Below, piece after piece: positions 23,638 to 36,494 of a stretch of DNA of 64,000 nt. A model generated the notes under the pieces. That model did no database searches, had not been told where the DNA came from, and saw nothing but the letters and a program-made list of their open reading frames with translations. The stretch is from Bactericera cockerelli. Taxonomy: Eukaryota; Arthropoda; Insecta; Hemiptera; Triozidae. Numbering within the stretch: the stretch's first letter is position 1; each line of letters starts with the position of its first letter. A program made the position numbers and the translations under genes. The stretch lies in assembly GCA_024516035.1 (NCBI GenBank), contig CM044957.1, positions 24,493,928 through 24,557,927 on the forward strand, written 5' to 3'.

Positions 23638-25539
23638 GTAAGAGACCCAGTTTTATTTTCCTGTACTAGTATGTGCTTGTCTCAGTATACTTTTAGATCT
23701 AATTTCTGTACTTTATAGTGTACCTACCAGGCGCGGCCGGTGCTAAGGAACTGCGGAACTGCAGAACCCCCAGACGAAAAGAAAAAAATAGTTTTTTCTC
23801 AAGTCCTAACTTGTACACAGTGAAAGTCATTACACATATGACCGACCTCAGTAGCTTGATCGATAAGGCGGCGGACTTGTAACCTGGAGGTCGGTGGTTC
23901 AAGTCCTGGTTTCAGAGTAGATTTTGTAAAGCGAGTTAGAGTAGTTGTGACATCACGAAAGTTATTGACACCAATATGATAACTTTTTCATTACACATAT
24001 GTTATCTAGAATTATTAATTTATAATTATAATGATTGGCCTGGTAAACAAACTCAAACTCATTAGGTACTAAAAGAGCGACACTATCCCATTTTAGTCCG
24101 TTTTATGAGGCAGCACCCCCCGAATACTTTCCCCCGGCCGCATTGTACCTACCTATAATGATAGAAAGATTTTTTCAGTGACTAAGACTAAATATATTTA
24201 TAAATTCCAATATATTAGGATATTTTTAGTTCATTAAATTTTCATGGGCGAGAGTATGTCACCCGAGACTAAAAGATTCAATAAAGGCATAGTATCCTCT
24301 TTGCCATCATTTCTGACTAAACTGAGGAATCCATAATAGTCTAATCAAGCGAAACGGTCGTTTCTCGGGAGAACGCCTCCCAGAACTCCTGAACTAATAT
24401 CGCAAAGAATGTTGCGTGCCTCTCACGACTCTCAGTTTCCTAATGCCCTTTCTATCAGGCATGCCTTATGCATCATGACACAAGACTAAGTTCCTAGAAG
24501 AGCTTTCAATTCCATAGGGCATGTTATGATTACCTGACATCGAGCATCTTAAAGGTCAGACCAATGAGTCAAGTATACCTACAATACAAGATTTACAAGG
24601 ATACCTACAATACAGTTACCTTTACAAGGATACTACAAATCAGTTCGAAATCAAGTATACCTACAATACAAGTATACCTACAATACAAGTATACCTAAGT
24701 TACAAGTTATACCTACAGATACATTTAGTAGTACCTTCAAAGTTCTAATTTAATTCAAAACGATAAAAAAACTTTCTTTTAAAGTGGAGCCAATTTTTTG
24801 GCCAGCCCCCATAACGGGTCTAGGGAGGCCAAGTTCATTGCTTGCGATACATTTTTGAGAAGGTCTTTCAATTACAAGTTTTTTGTAAAGTTTCATAGAA
24901 AAGAAAGTAAGGAATCACCCAGAATTTTTGATAGTCACTTTTCAGTGCCAAAACAAATGTGTGTGTTTTTGTGGGTGGGTATGTGTGTTTTGGGTGGGTG
25001 TGTGTACTGTGTGTGCCTGTATATGGGTGTGAGGTATCTTTAGGATCAAGCGCTTTATTAATACTTATAAATATACCGACCTCAGTAGCTTGATCGATAA
25101 GGCAGCGGACTTTGACCTGGAGTCGGTGGTTCAAGTCCGGTTTCAGCGTAGTTAGTAAAGCGAGTTGAGTATGTGATATCACGAAGTGATTAACACAATA
25201 TGATAACTTAACTAATACTTATAAATTATAAAATAATTTCAGGTCATACGTGAAACTAAAGGCGGTGCCAACGAGCTGGCATCGATACCAATCATGTTGG
25301 TCGGGAACAAATGTGATGAGACGGAGAACCGGGAGGTGAGTGCTGCGGAGGGGGAGGCTGAGGCACAGAGGTGGGGCTGCCACTTCATGGAGACCTCAGC
25401 CAAGACCAACCACAACGTGAAGGAATTGTTTGCAGAACTGCTCAATCTAGAAAAGAATAGGAACATCTCATTGCAGCTGGAAAAGAAAGGTCAGCTGAAA
25501 GGTACAAGAAAACTGAAGGAGAAGTGTAACGTCATGTAA
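23500..25539 (+). CDS. Di-Ras family small GTPase (gene span; middle exon absent)
   Basis: A Ras-superfamily GTPase anchored to membranes by a C-terminal lipid. The first exon encodes [20 protein letters not shown] with the P-loop GAGGVGKSS and the switch I region ([11 protein letters not shown]), almost identical to vertebrate DIRAS proteins. The last exon encodes LVGNKCDE (G4), METSAK (G5) and ends in the CaaX box CNVM. The roughly 57 residues between them in the family, with G3 (DTTG), switch II and the core strands, should be one phase-0 exon in the 1.6-kb intron. I cannot find them on either strand. Direct joining of the two exons stays in frame but gives only 144 residues without G3, which could not be a normal GTPase. 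A collapsed assembly, a misplaced exon or true loss are all possible. Two SINE copies occupy this intron. Confidence 0.9.
23841..23990 (+). repeat. tRNA-derived SINE (family B)
   Basis: Begins ACCGACCTCAGTAGCTTGAT, with B box GGTGGTTCAAGTCC and body words TAAAGCGAGTT and ATATGATAACTT. Related copies lie at 25075-25213, 52533-52690 and, reversed, 47812-48043. It lies in the Di-Ras intron. Confidence 0.85.
24590..24720. repeat. Short imperfect tandem repeats
   Basis: Repeats of ATACCTACAATACAAG-like units, about 17-18 bp, lie in the Di-Ras intron where the missing exon would be expected. Confidence 0.6.
25075..25213 (+). repeat. tRNA-derived SINE (family B), second intronic copy
   Basis: The same head and body as the copy at 23841-23990, with several single-base deletions (for example GACTTTGACCTGGAG). 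It ends about 30 bases before the last Di-Ras exon. Confidence 0.8.
25243..25539 (+). CDS. Di-Ras last coding exon
   Basis: Starts after the acceptor AATTTCAG in phase 0, encodes 98 residues and ends at a TAA. It contains [27 protein letters not shown] and a basic tail before the prenylation box CNVM. Confidence 0.93.
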   Translation, partial: VIRETKGGANELASIPIMLVGNKCDETENREVSAAEGEAEAQRWGCHFMETSAKTNHNVKELFAELLNLEKNRNISLQLEKKGQLKGTRKLKEKCNVM

Positions 25540-27916
25540 GGTGCTACCCTCAGCTTTTATTTTTTAATATTTTTTAGGGACATATCAAACTTTCTGCGAA
25601 CCGGTAAAAAAATGTGAACTTTTCATTCGTTTATCAGAGGCATAGCAAGAGTTTATGTCGTCGGGATAAGATAATTGAAATTTTAGTTTGGCGAAATATG
25701 GGTACCGTATCTACATAAGATGCTAGCTACCTACATTGTACACCTGAGGCATGGCTTCATAATATATGTATTCCTAACCCTACTATAAAATGAACCAATC
25801 GCCGAGCATAGCTGAATTTACTTCAGCTCATCCTGGATAGGTAGCATACTATTACAAATGTCGCTTGTCAAGTCACCGACGTACATAATTATAAGTTACC
25901 TACTAGACGTTTGGCCGTACTTCGCAACGGGACTAAATTTCAAATTAACTAAGGCATGGCCGTACTGCTGGACAGCCATGTTTTTTAGATCTTTTTATAT
26001 TATTTCTGGGCAAAGCGATGATAATAGTTTGGGGGGGGGGGGGGGTCGATTCTCATGAAAATTTTGATTTCTGTTACCTGTGGTTTGGGCTGTGGTATTG
26101 TAAACAGAAACTAATATACTCGTAGATACATAGTCAGCCACGCACCGATTTGAGTTTTATATATAGAGATAGGTAGCATACCTACTAATGCGGTGCCGAA
26201 ATAAATATGTGTGTAGTCGAGTATGTATGTAATTGTACTTAGATGTCAATAGTATACCTAGATAGAATAGGTAAATTAGAACTATGTAAATAACTGTAAA
26301 TATAAATGGAGTTTATCCATAATATATGTTGACACTTTGGATGTTACCCGGAATGTGTGTTGAGGATCAGAAGATCCTATAGCTGTAAATAGTAAGAGAG
26401 AAATTTATATATTTTCTCAGAAGTTTTCACCTTACTCTGGTAGCTGGCACTGAGTACTGAGATAAGGAAAGTTTACATTTTCGCACCGGGATTTTATTAG
26501 AAAGTTATTATTTTTATTTTTGTACAACATTTATCCATAAACTTACTGCTCGTTCTTTCTACCTAATTCAACGAACATTTTTAATATATTACCGATGTTT
26601 ATTCATACCTAGCAAAGTGATGTAAATGAACAATGAGCAGCACTGGAATAGCTGCAGATTCTATTAGTGATTTTTTTTGGAATAAATACATAAATAAATT
26701 TGTGTTGAGCTTAGAGAATGTACATCTGGCCAACCAGTAACTAACAATGCAAAAGTGAATTTTTCAATTTGTCTTATTTGCAGGAAAACATAGAAAATAG
26801 GTAAGAATAAACTTAATAAAAAATACCGGTAAATTAGGACCGGCTTCCAAAAAGTTTAAGATAACAGAAAATGATCGGACTAAACCCCCATTATTTTTTT
26901 AATTCTAAGAAGAAAAAAAATATTCTAAGGAAAATGTAAAGACAGTGGTAGAATTGCTGAGTCATTCCTCCACTGTCTGACTACCATCGTTCACGATGAC
27001 ACCACCCTATGATAATTATGATGAAGAAAAAAAAAATTCTCTAATTTTTTTGTTATCTTTAACCAATCCAAAGGAACAGCCCTTGCGACCGCTTTTTGCT
27101 GCCCTGCGACGGCAGAATGCGGCCGATTTCAACGAAATTATAGTTTGTGTGGTATAAGTTTCGTGGTTTGTGTGGTGTAAAATATCAACTTTCATACCAA
27201 ATTTCAAGTGTCTAGCTCTTAAAGATCTTTCTCCTTAACACTAGTTATTTTATTATTCGTCTTCTCCGTCAAATAATACCTGATGATGTCCTTCATCAGT
27301 GCAAAACAAATGAAATTTCTGCAGCTAACAGTTGGTTTCGGCAGGCGCCAGTGCATCCTATCCTACGTAGGTACAATGGTAAATATGGTTTTATTTGTAG
27401 TTTTCATATTTTACTCATTCAACAAAGTTTAATTAAAATTTTTGCTACTTAAAGTGATAGAAATATTATTATTATCGTAATTTAAATTTTATTACTTTCA
27501 TTGTAACATTGTTATAAAGGTTTTAATAATATTTTTTGTATAAATATAGTTTAAATTTGTAGGAAAATATTAATAGTGATTTTATTAATTGTGAATTATT
27601 TTCTTTTTGAATTTTTAATATCTAATTATGAAATAAATTAAAATTATTCACCCAAAAGAAGAAAAGAGTGTATTAAGCCAGTTTTGGATGATAACTGGCT
27701 TTCGGATAACTACTGAAATCCAGTGAATATTAATGATTCGGTTAAGTATTCAAATTGAACACTAAACCCGTGTACTCGTTCTTAAATTCTTCGAAATTGT
27801 TATATTTATGTACTTAGATGAAAGGCCGAGCGATGCGCAAGTAGTTTATGGTCAGCTCTTGTATGGATCTCACGAACCAGATCTTCTGTATAGGTAATTA
27901 GAATTAGGTACATACC
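25540..27916. other. 3' flank of Di-Ras; repeats, no further gene
   Basis: The proximal part is presumably 3' untranslated sequence. It includes a single unit of the 45-bp satellite at about 25744-25792. From 26180 to 27916 I see AT-rich sequence with no exon. Confidence 0.5.
25897..26172 (+). repeat. Dispersed repeat with CGCAACGGG start and TATATATAGAGA end
   Basis: Contains CTTCGCAACGGGACTAAATT, AAGGCATGGCCGTACTGCTG, a run of G at about 26031-26045, and ends TTTATATATAGAGAT. A sister copy lies at 51107-51367, and fragments at 22231-22290 and 56390-56430 share its ends. Probably the 3' part of a non-autonomous retroelement, but I cannot name it. Confidence 0.6.
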
Positions 27917-28533
27917 TATCCCCCAAAAAACACTTCGTGTAGAAATAGTCGTCAAGTGTTGGAATGATTAAAAAGAACTGATATCAAAAACGTCAATTTT
28001 CTATGTTTAAAGGAAATATTTTTCACGTAATAAGTCTCTTGATAATTCAACCAAAATAATAGCCTCACAACAACAATACACCTTTGAGCAAACTTCGATT
28101 TGGTATTTTGAGAATTTAACAAAAAAATAGCCACACAACAAAACAATGCTCTTGTAAGAACAATCTTGCATAATGACATAACCACGTCCTTGACTACTGC
28201 ACACTGTTTTGTTAGCAACGTACTTCACATAAATTTCAGAACAAAACAGTGTGCAGTCAAGGACGTGGTTCTGTAATTATGCAAGATTGTTCTTACAAGA
28301 GCATTGTTTTGTTGTGTGGCTATTTTTTGGTTAAATTCTCAAAATACCAAATCGAAGTTTGCTCAAAGGTGTATTGTTGTTGTGAGGCTATTATTTTGGT
28401 TGAATTATCAAGAGACTTATTACGTGAAAAATATTTCCTTTAAACATAGAAAATTGACGTTTTTGATATCAGTTCTTTTTAATCATTCCAACACTTGACG
28501 ACTATTTCTACACGAAGTGTTTTTTGGGGGATA
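27917..28533. repeat. Long near-perfect inverted repeat (hairpin), arms about 295 bp
   Basis: The left arm (27917-28212) and right arm (28241-28533) are reverse complements, with only a few differences: a 3-base insertion near 28194 and a few substitutions near 28178. The loop is about 28 bases. The same open frames can therefore be read from both arms, so they are not evidence of genes. The termini read TATCCCCC and GGGGGATA, so a TA-targeting fold-back MITE is possible. A transcript would fold into a long double-stranded RNA. Confidence 0.95.
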
Positions 28534-29949
28534 TCACTACTTTTTGATTTAATTGATTTTCATATGATAGATGAAATAAAAACTGGTCAACAATCAACAG
28601 ATAAAAGAAAAAAGACTTTTAATTAAAGGATGTTGATCTTTTAATTCAAGGAGAAAAATAAATGATATAAAAAAAAACTTTGAAAAGATGCTGAAAGAAT
28701 ATTTCACGGTACTTGCTGGAGAGAGGAGAAATCTTGAGATAACAGGTGTATTCCTTATTGAGTGGCACTAGATAGCGCTCAGCAATTTTGTTGATCTTTT
28801 CAAATTTTGAAACCCACTGCTAGATTCATTAACAGAAAAGTACCCCGTTTCAGTATTGTTGGCAATAATTAGAGATGGGTGATACCGAGTATTTCATAGA
28901 ACCGGTACTTCAGTAATCGATTACATAAAAGTACTGAGTATTTACCGAGGTTCTTTTGTACTTGGTTTTTGAGATTCTGCGAGCGGATGTAAATGGAATA
29001 ATGGATTCGAGTAATCACTCAAGAACCAAGTACAAAAGCACCGTACACTAACTAAATCTCAGAATTTTGCATTCAGAATGTTTACAGGAGACGAATCTCG
29101 ATTCACAAAATTTGTTGGGTGTTTTAGTTTCAAGTGTTTCAATAGATTAGAAGCTCCACCTCCTATTTTATAACCTGAATTAAATAATGTACATTTCCCT
29201 AAACCGTCCAATTGTTTGACAAAGAAGTTTCAAATAGAAGACTTGGTTCTACGAGACAAAAAGAAAAATATTAGGACACCGACAGCCTGAATATTATTCA
29301 TAGATAATATCGGAATAATGAAGTACCTCTCTCTGCTGTACCCAGTTCTAGAGATGGGTATTTGGGTATTATTGTAATACCGATTATTTCATAGAACCGG
29401 TACCCGGTATGGTACCCGGCCCCGGCGTGTAATACCAAGTATTTAATAAAAACAGTACCCGCCTACTACGTACGATACGTCGGTACTCGGTCCCAGTGTG
29501 TAATACCGAGTATTTCATAAAATCGGTACCCAGTACGGTATGCGGATCCAGTGTGTTATACCGTCACCAGTGTTGTACCCGGTACGGGTACAGGTACCTA
29601 GCAAAATTTTGTACCTAATTTTATTATGTACCCGGTGCGGGTACTTTTGTAGATGTACCCGGTATTTTTTTGGGTACTTTTCGGCGTTATCCTTATCTAT
29701 AGTAAGTATAGTAATAAGATTTGTCTAAATTATTTAAACTGTGGAGGACAAAGTCTTGTCATTAGAATACCACCTCACAACCAAACTAAATAAAATACCA
29801 AATTGATGGTTAGCCTTTAATGAGGTCTTGAACTCCAAGTTCCAGGTTAAAAGTCTAGTAAGCTAGATTTTATTTTTATTTAAAATTATTATTAATGTTA
29901 ATGTATTATTATTATTATCATCATTACAATCAAGAAATAAAAAGATACA
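28534..29949. other. No gene; GGTACC-rich repeat debris
   Basis: The stretch at about 28870-29690 holds repeated words such as ACCGAGTATTTCATA, ACCGGTACCC and GTACCCGGT with the opening GAGATGGGTA twice. It looks like overlapping fragments of one DNA-transposon family. Nothing coding is supported. Confidence 0.45.
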
Positions 29950-30178
29950 TTTATTAAAAATAAGGCTTGCACCTTTTTATTTTAAGTATGAATTTGTGAA
30001 CAAAAATAACTAGAATGTAGAAAAAATAGTATTCTATTATATAAAACAAATTTGAAGAAAATCGGTTAAGCGGTTTTACAAGTGATTTAGTCGAAAAAAT
30101 CAAAATTGCCAGGTGTATACAACTATACAATGTGAAACAATCACGAGGAAGTATTGTGTCCATAATTAGCAGTGTTTT
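29950..30178 (-). repeat. Dispersed repeat R1, 5' fragment
   Basis: On the minus strand it begins at the ACACTGCTAATTATGGACAC end (about 30178) and runs through the CGTGATTGTTTCACATTG and CTTCAAATTTGTTTTA blocks before ending. Confidence 0.7.
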
Positions 30179-30302
30179 TTTATTTATATTTATAAAGTAG
30201 GTACATATTTGTAAATTTTGAATGAGATTTATGTAATTTACGATTCATAATACAAAAGCATTGATCAAAATAAACGCTTTATTTAGACTGTCAGTTGTCA
30301 GT

Positions 30303-30555
30303 GGCCAGCCTCCGTGGCGTAATGGTTGTAACTACTGCCCGTAGTTCAGACATTTCGAGTTCGATTCCCAGTTGTTCCAGACTTTACTAATGTTTTTTTT
30401 CCCCTCTAAACACGTAAGTCTGGAATCTACCCAGGCTGGGCGAGTTAAATGTAGGTAGCTGGAACGATTCCCAGCGAATGCAGGGTAAAACCCCCCGTCC
30501 TGACTAGTTCAAATCAGGACGTTAAAACCAAATACAATCAACTGGTCACAATCGT
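30303..30555 (+). repeat. tRNA-related SINE (family C)
   Basis: Starts CCAGCCTCCGTGGCGTAATG, has a B-box-like GAGTTCGATTCCCAG and a body with CCCAGGCTGGGCGAG and GGGTAAAACCCCCCGTCCTG, then AATCAACTGGTCACAATCG. It is the reverse-oriented sister of 6830-7117. Confidence 0.85.
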
Positions 30556-33500
30556 TTTAAAATGAGGTTGGTGTGATAATTGGTGCTTCTTTTGTGGAAC
30601 TTCAACCAGTAATAATGAAGAAAAAAACATACCTATTTAATCTTAAAATCCATTAACAATAATTCATTAATAATCAACTAGTGTTTTAACCTTGTATTGA
30701 AAAATTAGTTATGAACTCGTTAAATAACGGACAACTTTGTTTAGTGGTTTTGTTTACAATACAATTTGAATTATAATATGTACCTAAGTACATGGTAGGT
30801 AGATGGAAATTCGATCTTGGTAAAATAAAGAGGGAAATGAAAGTGCCGAGTATTATTGTATGTTCCGAAATTGCCTCTTACTATGGCTCTAAGAAATTTT
30901 GACCCATATATTTGCCTAACTTCGAGTTACTAAACATGGTGTCAATTCAGCATAATCAGTTGGTAGGTATAAACAGAAGAAGTGAGACATTATACTAGAA
31001 CTAGATAATAATTTAATAATTATAAATTAATAAGCAAGCATATATCCATGGAATATACCCTGAAAATTTCAGCTCGATTGGACAAAAAATGCAACTTATA
31101 TCATGTTACAATGTTACATACATAGGTAGATGGATAATTAGATTGTGACAAATCAATGTTGATCGAGTTAAACCATACTCACTTCGTTCGAAATTAAACG
31201 GTCATAGGAGGTTGACGCAAACTACCAGCTACTGTTTTTTTTTCTCACGAGAAAACCGGACATCCAAAGTACAGAGTAAAAAAAAATTATACCTAGCCGG
31301 GATTCGAACCCAGGTCACCTTGCAAACTTTGTGTTTTACCTACACCAGTCGACGACCACAGAGACTGCTCAATAGGTACATAATATAATTTATCATTGTT
31401 TTGATCTATTTTAATCAATATTTTTCCTCTTACTGGCCAATACTTTATACACTTCTCATAATATAGACCTAGTTTACCTCTTGATGTAGAAATCTCTGAA
31501 TGAAGTTATAAAACGTTATTATTCCCTAACTGATAACTCAGTCTGCTGGCAGCGTGGGTGAATCAAAGATGATTGGATCCCACCCATATTTTAAGTTCTA
31601 TGTGAGGCGAAGATTTTTTGATACTCTCATAAATCTTATTTCAGTTTTTTATTTTTATGTCTCACACTGTCGCTGATTTTTCTAACATTTTATTTACATC
31701 GTAGTATATTTCTACGTAATTAGACCTTTAGAAAGAGCCTTCAGTCATCAACTTGGGATAAATAGGCGTGGCTCCAGGGTTCATTTTAGATAATCCTTTA
31801 GATGGCTTTAAATACTTTTCTACTTGTTTCAACCATCTGAAATTAAGTGATCTGATTCCCTTTGACTAGACCTTTCTAAAAACACCAGAAATACAACTCT
31901 AGGATAATAATAGACGGCTCTGGGCTCCATAATAAGTATTCCTTTCAAAGGGTATAACTCAAGTTTGGTCCAGTGTAATACTTTAGTTATATTTTTATAT
32001 TTTTTCCTATGATAAGGCCTTTCGAAAAATACCACAATCGCAGCTCCAAGATAACCAGGGGTGGCTCTGTGCAACTTTCCCGTTTTATTTTAGAAGGCCA
32101 TATCTCCTATCCTATAAAAAATAAATACTTGAAACTATAAAAGGTATGCAGAGATGAAAATTCCCTTTTCAAAAACGTATCTCACGTCTTTCCACGATAA
32201 GCACACGTTGCTGTACCCTTGACAGAAAATTGGTCTGAAAAAAAAAAAAAAAAAAAAAAAAAAACCCGTATGAATAATTTCATGAAATTCAAGATTTTCG
32301 GCGTGGCCAGTAAACGACTTTAACTGTACGTAGGAACCTCGCGCTTTCGTGAAACACAATCTATTTTCGCGTCTCATTACGAATTTGAAATAAAAATTGA
32401 TAAAAGTTAGCGTTAAGTGGGCGAAAACAATAAAACAAAATACATATAAACTCTGTTTCGTGTTAATATAGGCCGGGTGGCTGGCGCTACTTGACGAGCG
32501 CTCGCCTCCCGGCGAGCTTGATATAAACAAAACCAAGAAAAGTTTTGATAGTTCATTCGTTCATTGTTTCAAGTTGCCCATTATAATTTGAAAATTCGCT
32601 GAGGCTGTCTCATCCAACATCTGGCTTTTTACTCAAACACTTTATATTATTATTACATTAGGCTAAAAATATTATTTTCTGGCAATATTTTTTTTTATAA
32701 TTCTTGTGGAGTCCAGAACACAGCTTCTGTACCAAACATGTAGTCGTCACCTCTAGGAGCTTAGGCACATTCAATACATTTCCCCCTTTTATCTAGATTT
32801 TCAGACGAATTGGATATTGTTGAAATTCGCAACTTTCATTCGAGAAACAATACCGTAAGACATTCGCGAAAAATCTTTTTGGCATGATTTAGAAATTCCA
32901 TAGTCTATAATTATTATATTATTAAACATGTTATTTAGTGTTTAGATTTTAAAAAAATTGAAATTTCATTTTTATAAATCATTATTTTTGTAACACATTT
33001 TCTCTTTTTATTAGGAAAATAATCACGGTAAAAAAATGTGAAAAGTAGAGGAGATTATTTAAAGGAAATACTAACAGAGTACTTTCACATGGACTATAAG
33101 CGACGAAATAGTAAATGAATTAGCACATCATAAAAACTCAAAAATTACATAACTATTACTGTCATTTGTACATAGGTATTAATGTCAGAATTTCACCTAC
33201 ATAGGTACCAATCAATGTATGAAGTTGATTTGACATTTTCATTTCCATCAGAGAATCTGAGTGAGGTCTTTTACAGTTCTTAGAAATTTTAGTTTGACTA
33301 CTTAAAGAGGTCATCTCAACATTTTCTCAATAATAAAATTATGAAATTAATAGGTAATGTTGACCATTTTCGAATTGGCATAACCGTTGAATGGTTATCT
33401 AATCGTGAGGACATTAAATTGACTGGATAACCGTTTTAAGTAGCTCATCCCTTGAAAATTCCTTTTCTCTAGATATCCTAGATGTTTCTTAGTCCGTTCC

Positions 33501-34965
33501 GTTCAATGTGTAAAAATCCCAAATGTCAATCCAAATCTACTCGTACATGAGCAAAGGTAAAATTCAAAAAGAAATATTTGCTCAACACTTAGTTCTTTTG
33601 TCGTTGTATGCTTCAAACAGTTTCCAACATTATTTTCCTCACTCACCCTGGCTCGTGCCTATCCCTTTCATAATGTCTATTGCTTTCCACCATCACCACC
33701 ACGCAACAATTACTCTAGGGCCTATTCATCTCAAATTTATTATAAAATATTTCATTAGGTACTCATTCAATTACTCCTGACTAAGCACTGCTTTATAGAG
33801 TGCAGTTCATAGTACTTACGTACCAGAGTATACATACTTGCTGTGAAAAAAGTTACTCATATTGTGAGCATCCTACCTACATTTGAAAATATTTTGGGAC
33901 CATGCTTTTAAAAAACACCTTAAAGATAGTTATACCTACGCAGTGTTATTAGAAACTTGAAACTCATTTTTTCTTAACTCTATAACACTGTGATCAGCTA
34001 TGCAAAAAAATTGCCGTTTCGTGCGTAGTTTATTTCTTTCTCGATTTTTTCCCCTAATCCTACTTTTCTTCTTCTTAAATAATTATCAACCTATCTATCT
34101 GTTCAAACATAATTTGTACATTATTTTCTAATATACCTACCTAAATATTATGTCTTACAATATTGTCTCTATTTTGTTTAATTTTAAAGTACATTCAATC
34201 TTGAAAAAAAGTCTTTTAATAAGTACCTCTATGTATAACTATCCTCCTGTAGCTATTTACCTATTCTTAAGTTCTAAATCTCGTAGAAGATTGGCTAATG
34301 ATTGCTCTCTACTCAAGTGTTGCCCCGATAGTTGCTGGGATTGAAGAAACCGGGTTCAAACCTTAATGCAAGCAAGGTTTTTGCAGACCTTTCAAAGTAT
34401 ATTATTTTCCTCTCTTCAGCTGGTATCTTAGACTTGTTAAAAGAATGGGCATAATTTCTACTTATTTTAATCACTAGCTTGAGCAGAGTTCATGATGTTC
34501 AGTTTAGAAATGTAACAACTTTTTAAAAATGCCTACAAAATGAATAAATCAATTAATTTATTCATTGATGCAATGTTCTGAATACCCAAAATATGTTAGA
34601 ACAACTGTCTACTTAGTAGGGTTTACATAGAAAATTCAATACTAAGTTTAATCCAAGCGATGACTAATAATTTATCTGTCTCATTAAAAAAAAACTTTCT
34701 TACAAGTCCTATAGTATATTTTAGTGGAATATTGATTGTACAAATTGTACATATTAATAAATAGGTACTCGTAGGTATATGTATGTTTCATATAGGATCT
34801 GGATGTCACCTTGTATAATAAACTGGTGTGAACACCACACGACTTTCTATTACTCAAAACTTGAGTGGTTTTTTAAATAAAAAATTTCAAAAATAAATCA
34901 GACTGTAAAAAGTAATAAAAAAAATGAAAAAAAAAACCACTCAAAAAAATATTTAGGAAAAACAA
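30556..34965. other. Gene-poor AT-rich stretch
   Basis: A tRNA-like SINE head, reversed, lies at about 31287-31370 (GATTCGAACCCAGGTCACC). A run of about 27 A residues sits at 32238-32264. None of the open frames in this stretch matches a family I know or has credible splice borders. Confidence 0.5.
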
Positions 34966-35045
34966 AAATATTGTTGGGTGGTGGGATTGAACCCACGAAT
35001 ACCGGAGTGATGCGCGCAGCTCTACCTCTTGCGCCACGCTTCCTT
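34966..35045 (-). repeat. tRNA-like SINE head
   Basis: Minus strand: GGAAGCGTGGCGCAAGAGGT, then GGTATTCGTGGGTTCAATCC, clear A- and B-box sequences with poor stems. It adjoins poly-A/T-rich sequence on its 3' side. Confidence 0.6.
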
Positions 35046-35121
35046 GTGAAATTATTAAATATGTCGGAAATTCATGTTCAAACTTGATTGTGAAATCATC
35101 AGAAAAGACGACTTTTTTTTT

Positions 35122-35372
35122 TAAGTGGGGTTTAACGTCGCTTTCAACTGCCATGGTCATATCACGACGGGGTTTTACCCTCCATTCGCAGGAAACTCAC
35201 AAACCTGCTACTCACATTGACCTCACCCAGCCTGAGTGGGGCCGGGAAAAGCCAGCGTCACGAGAATTAGAATTTGAATGGTCACCCATCCAAGTCTTAA
35301 CCTCGCTGGATGTCGCTTAACTTCGGTGTTCTGAAGGGAACCGGTGTATTCAACATGCCATCGACGCTGGCT
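35122..35372 (-). repeat. 5S-rRNA-headed SINE (SINE3 type)
   Basis: On the minus strand the first ~110 bases (from 35372) follow 5S rRNA: GCCAGCGTCGATGGC, GAATACACCGGTTC, CACCGAAGTTAAGCGACATC, GGTTAAGACTTGGATGGGTG. The body then carries CAGGCTGGGTGAGGTCAATG and GGAGGGTAAAACCCCGTC. The 5S part is diverged and fused to a SINE body, so it is a retroposon and not a 5S gene. Confidence 0.85.
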
Positions 35373-36494
35373 AAAAGACGACTTTATTCTATTAAATTTT
35401 TCGATTACTCTTATAGTTTACGAGATGTTTGAACTTTTTCTCGAGCGATAACCAAAAAACAAAATGGCCACTTTTCATGAAATTGTTCCGTGTCCTTACT
35501 TTTTACGCCCTGTAGCAGCCAATATGATATGGAATTGTAACTTACAAGTGTAAGGAAGCCATCTTGAAATATATGGGCAATTGTGTATCAAAATAGCTAC
35601 ATGCCAAATTTCGTCATTGTACGACTTACCATTCTTGAGATATTTTTGTACACATAAACGAACAGAACATTTCATAAAAACCATTTTTGGAATCAGGAGA
35701 GTGTAATTCGTCTAGAAATGTTAGCAGTTCAATTTCGAAAAATCGACAGAAAACAATTTTTTCTATATCTTACGAGTATAACCTACATAGGTACTTTGAT
35801 TTCTTAGTACCTATGAGCTATGAGTAATACAATTTAAGCAGGAATTAAAAATACTTTCAATATAATTTAATATGCTAATTATTTTTGATTAGGAATTTCT
35901 AATAGTAGAGAGGGGCGAAGCGGGTTGTGGGCCCTTGAAGGGGAAAAACAGTAAGTTTAGTTAAAATGTGTTTTCAAAGCTTGTTAGGCTATATTCATAT
36001 ATCTAAGTATCAAACGGGCATTTATTGATACTTTTCCTATCTTACTATTGAATCTGTTTAATTGAAACAGTTGCCTACAACTTTACTGATGTGATTTTCA
36101 CTTAAATTATTGGTATTTTTTTACCTACATAGGTAGGTACTTAGGTATTTATTTTAATAGTACTTGAAATATTCATAGAAAACGTTAACATTGTAGTTGA
36201 TTTATTTATTGAATAAAAATTTGGATAATAAAAATCATATTTTTTAGATACATCATAAAAATCTTCTTTTTTGTGTTTCCAAGTCTAGTTATTATTAGTT
36301 ATCCTCCTCCTTGCTTCAGATTCAGAAACTATTGTAAAGCGAGCACTGACAATAACCTGATCTTATGATGATAGCAGCCACTACCTTGACTTTGTGAGCT
36401 ACCCTGTGCACCAGAGTTCACTTTAAATATCTGAACAGGGCAAAATAACAGGAAAATTTTTATCAAGTAAAATTTCAAGTGAATCTTGTCTGAA
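35373..36494. other. 5' flank of the pyruvate-kinase-like sequence
   Basis: No coding exon or clear promoter element can be singled out. The sequence becomes slightly richer in GC from about 36300. Confidence 0.4.

Noticed and set aside
27952..28498. Protein-coding genes in the four overlapping open frames of this region
   Set aside because: They are the same sequences read from the two arms of an inverted repeat, with no splice context or known similarity.
35262..35372. A 5S rRNA gene
   Set aside because: The 5S-like part is diverged, fused to a SINE body and repeated near 61 kb in the same fusion.
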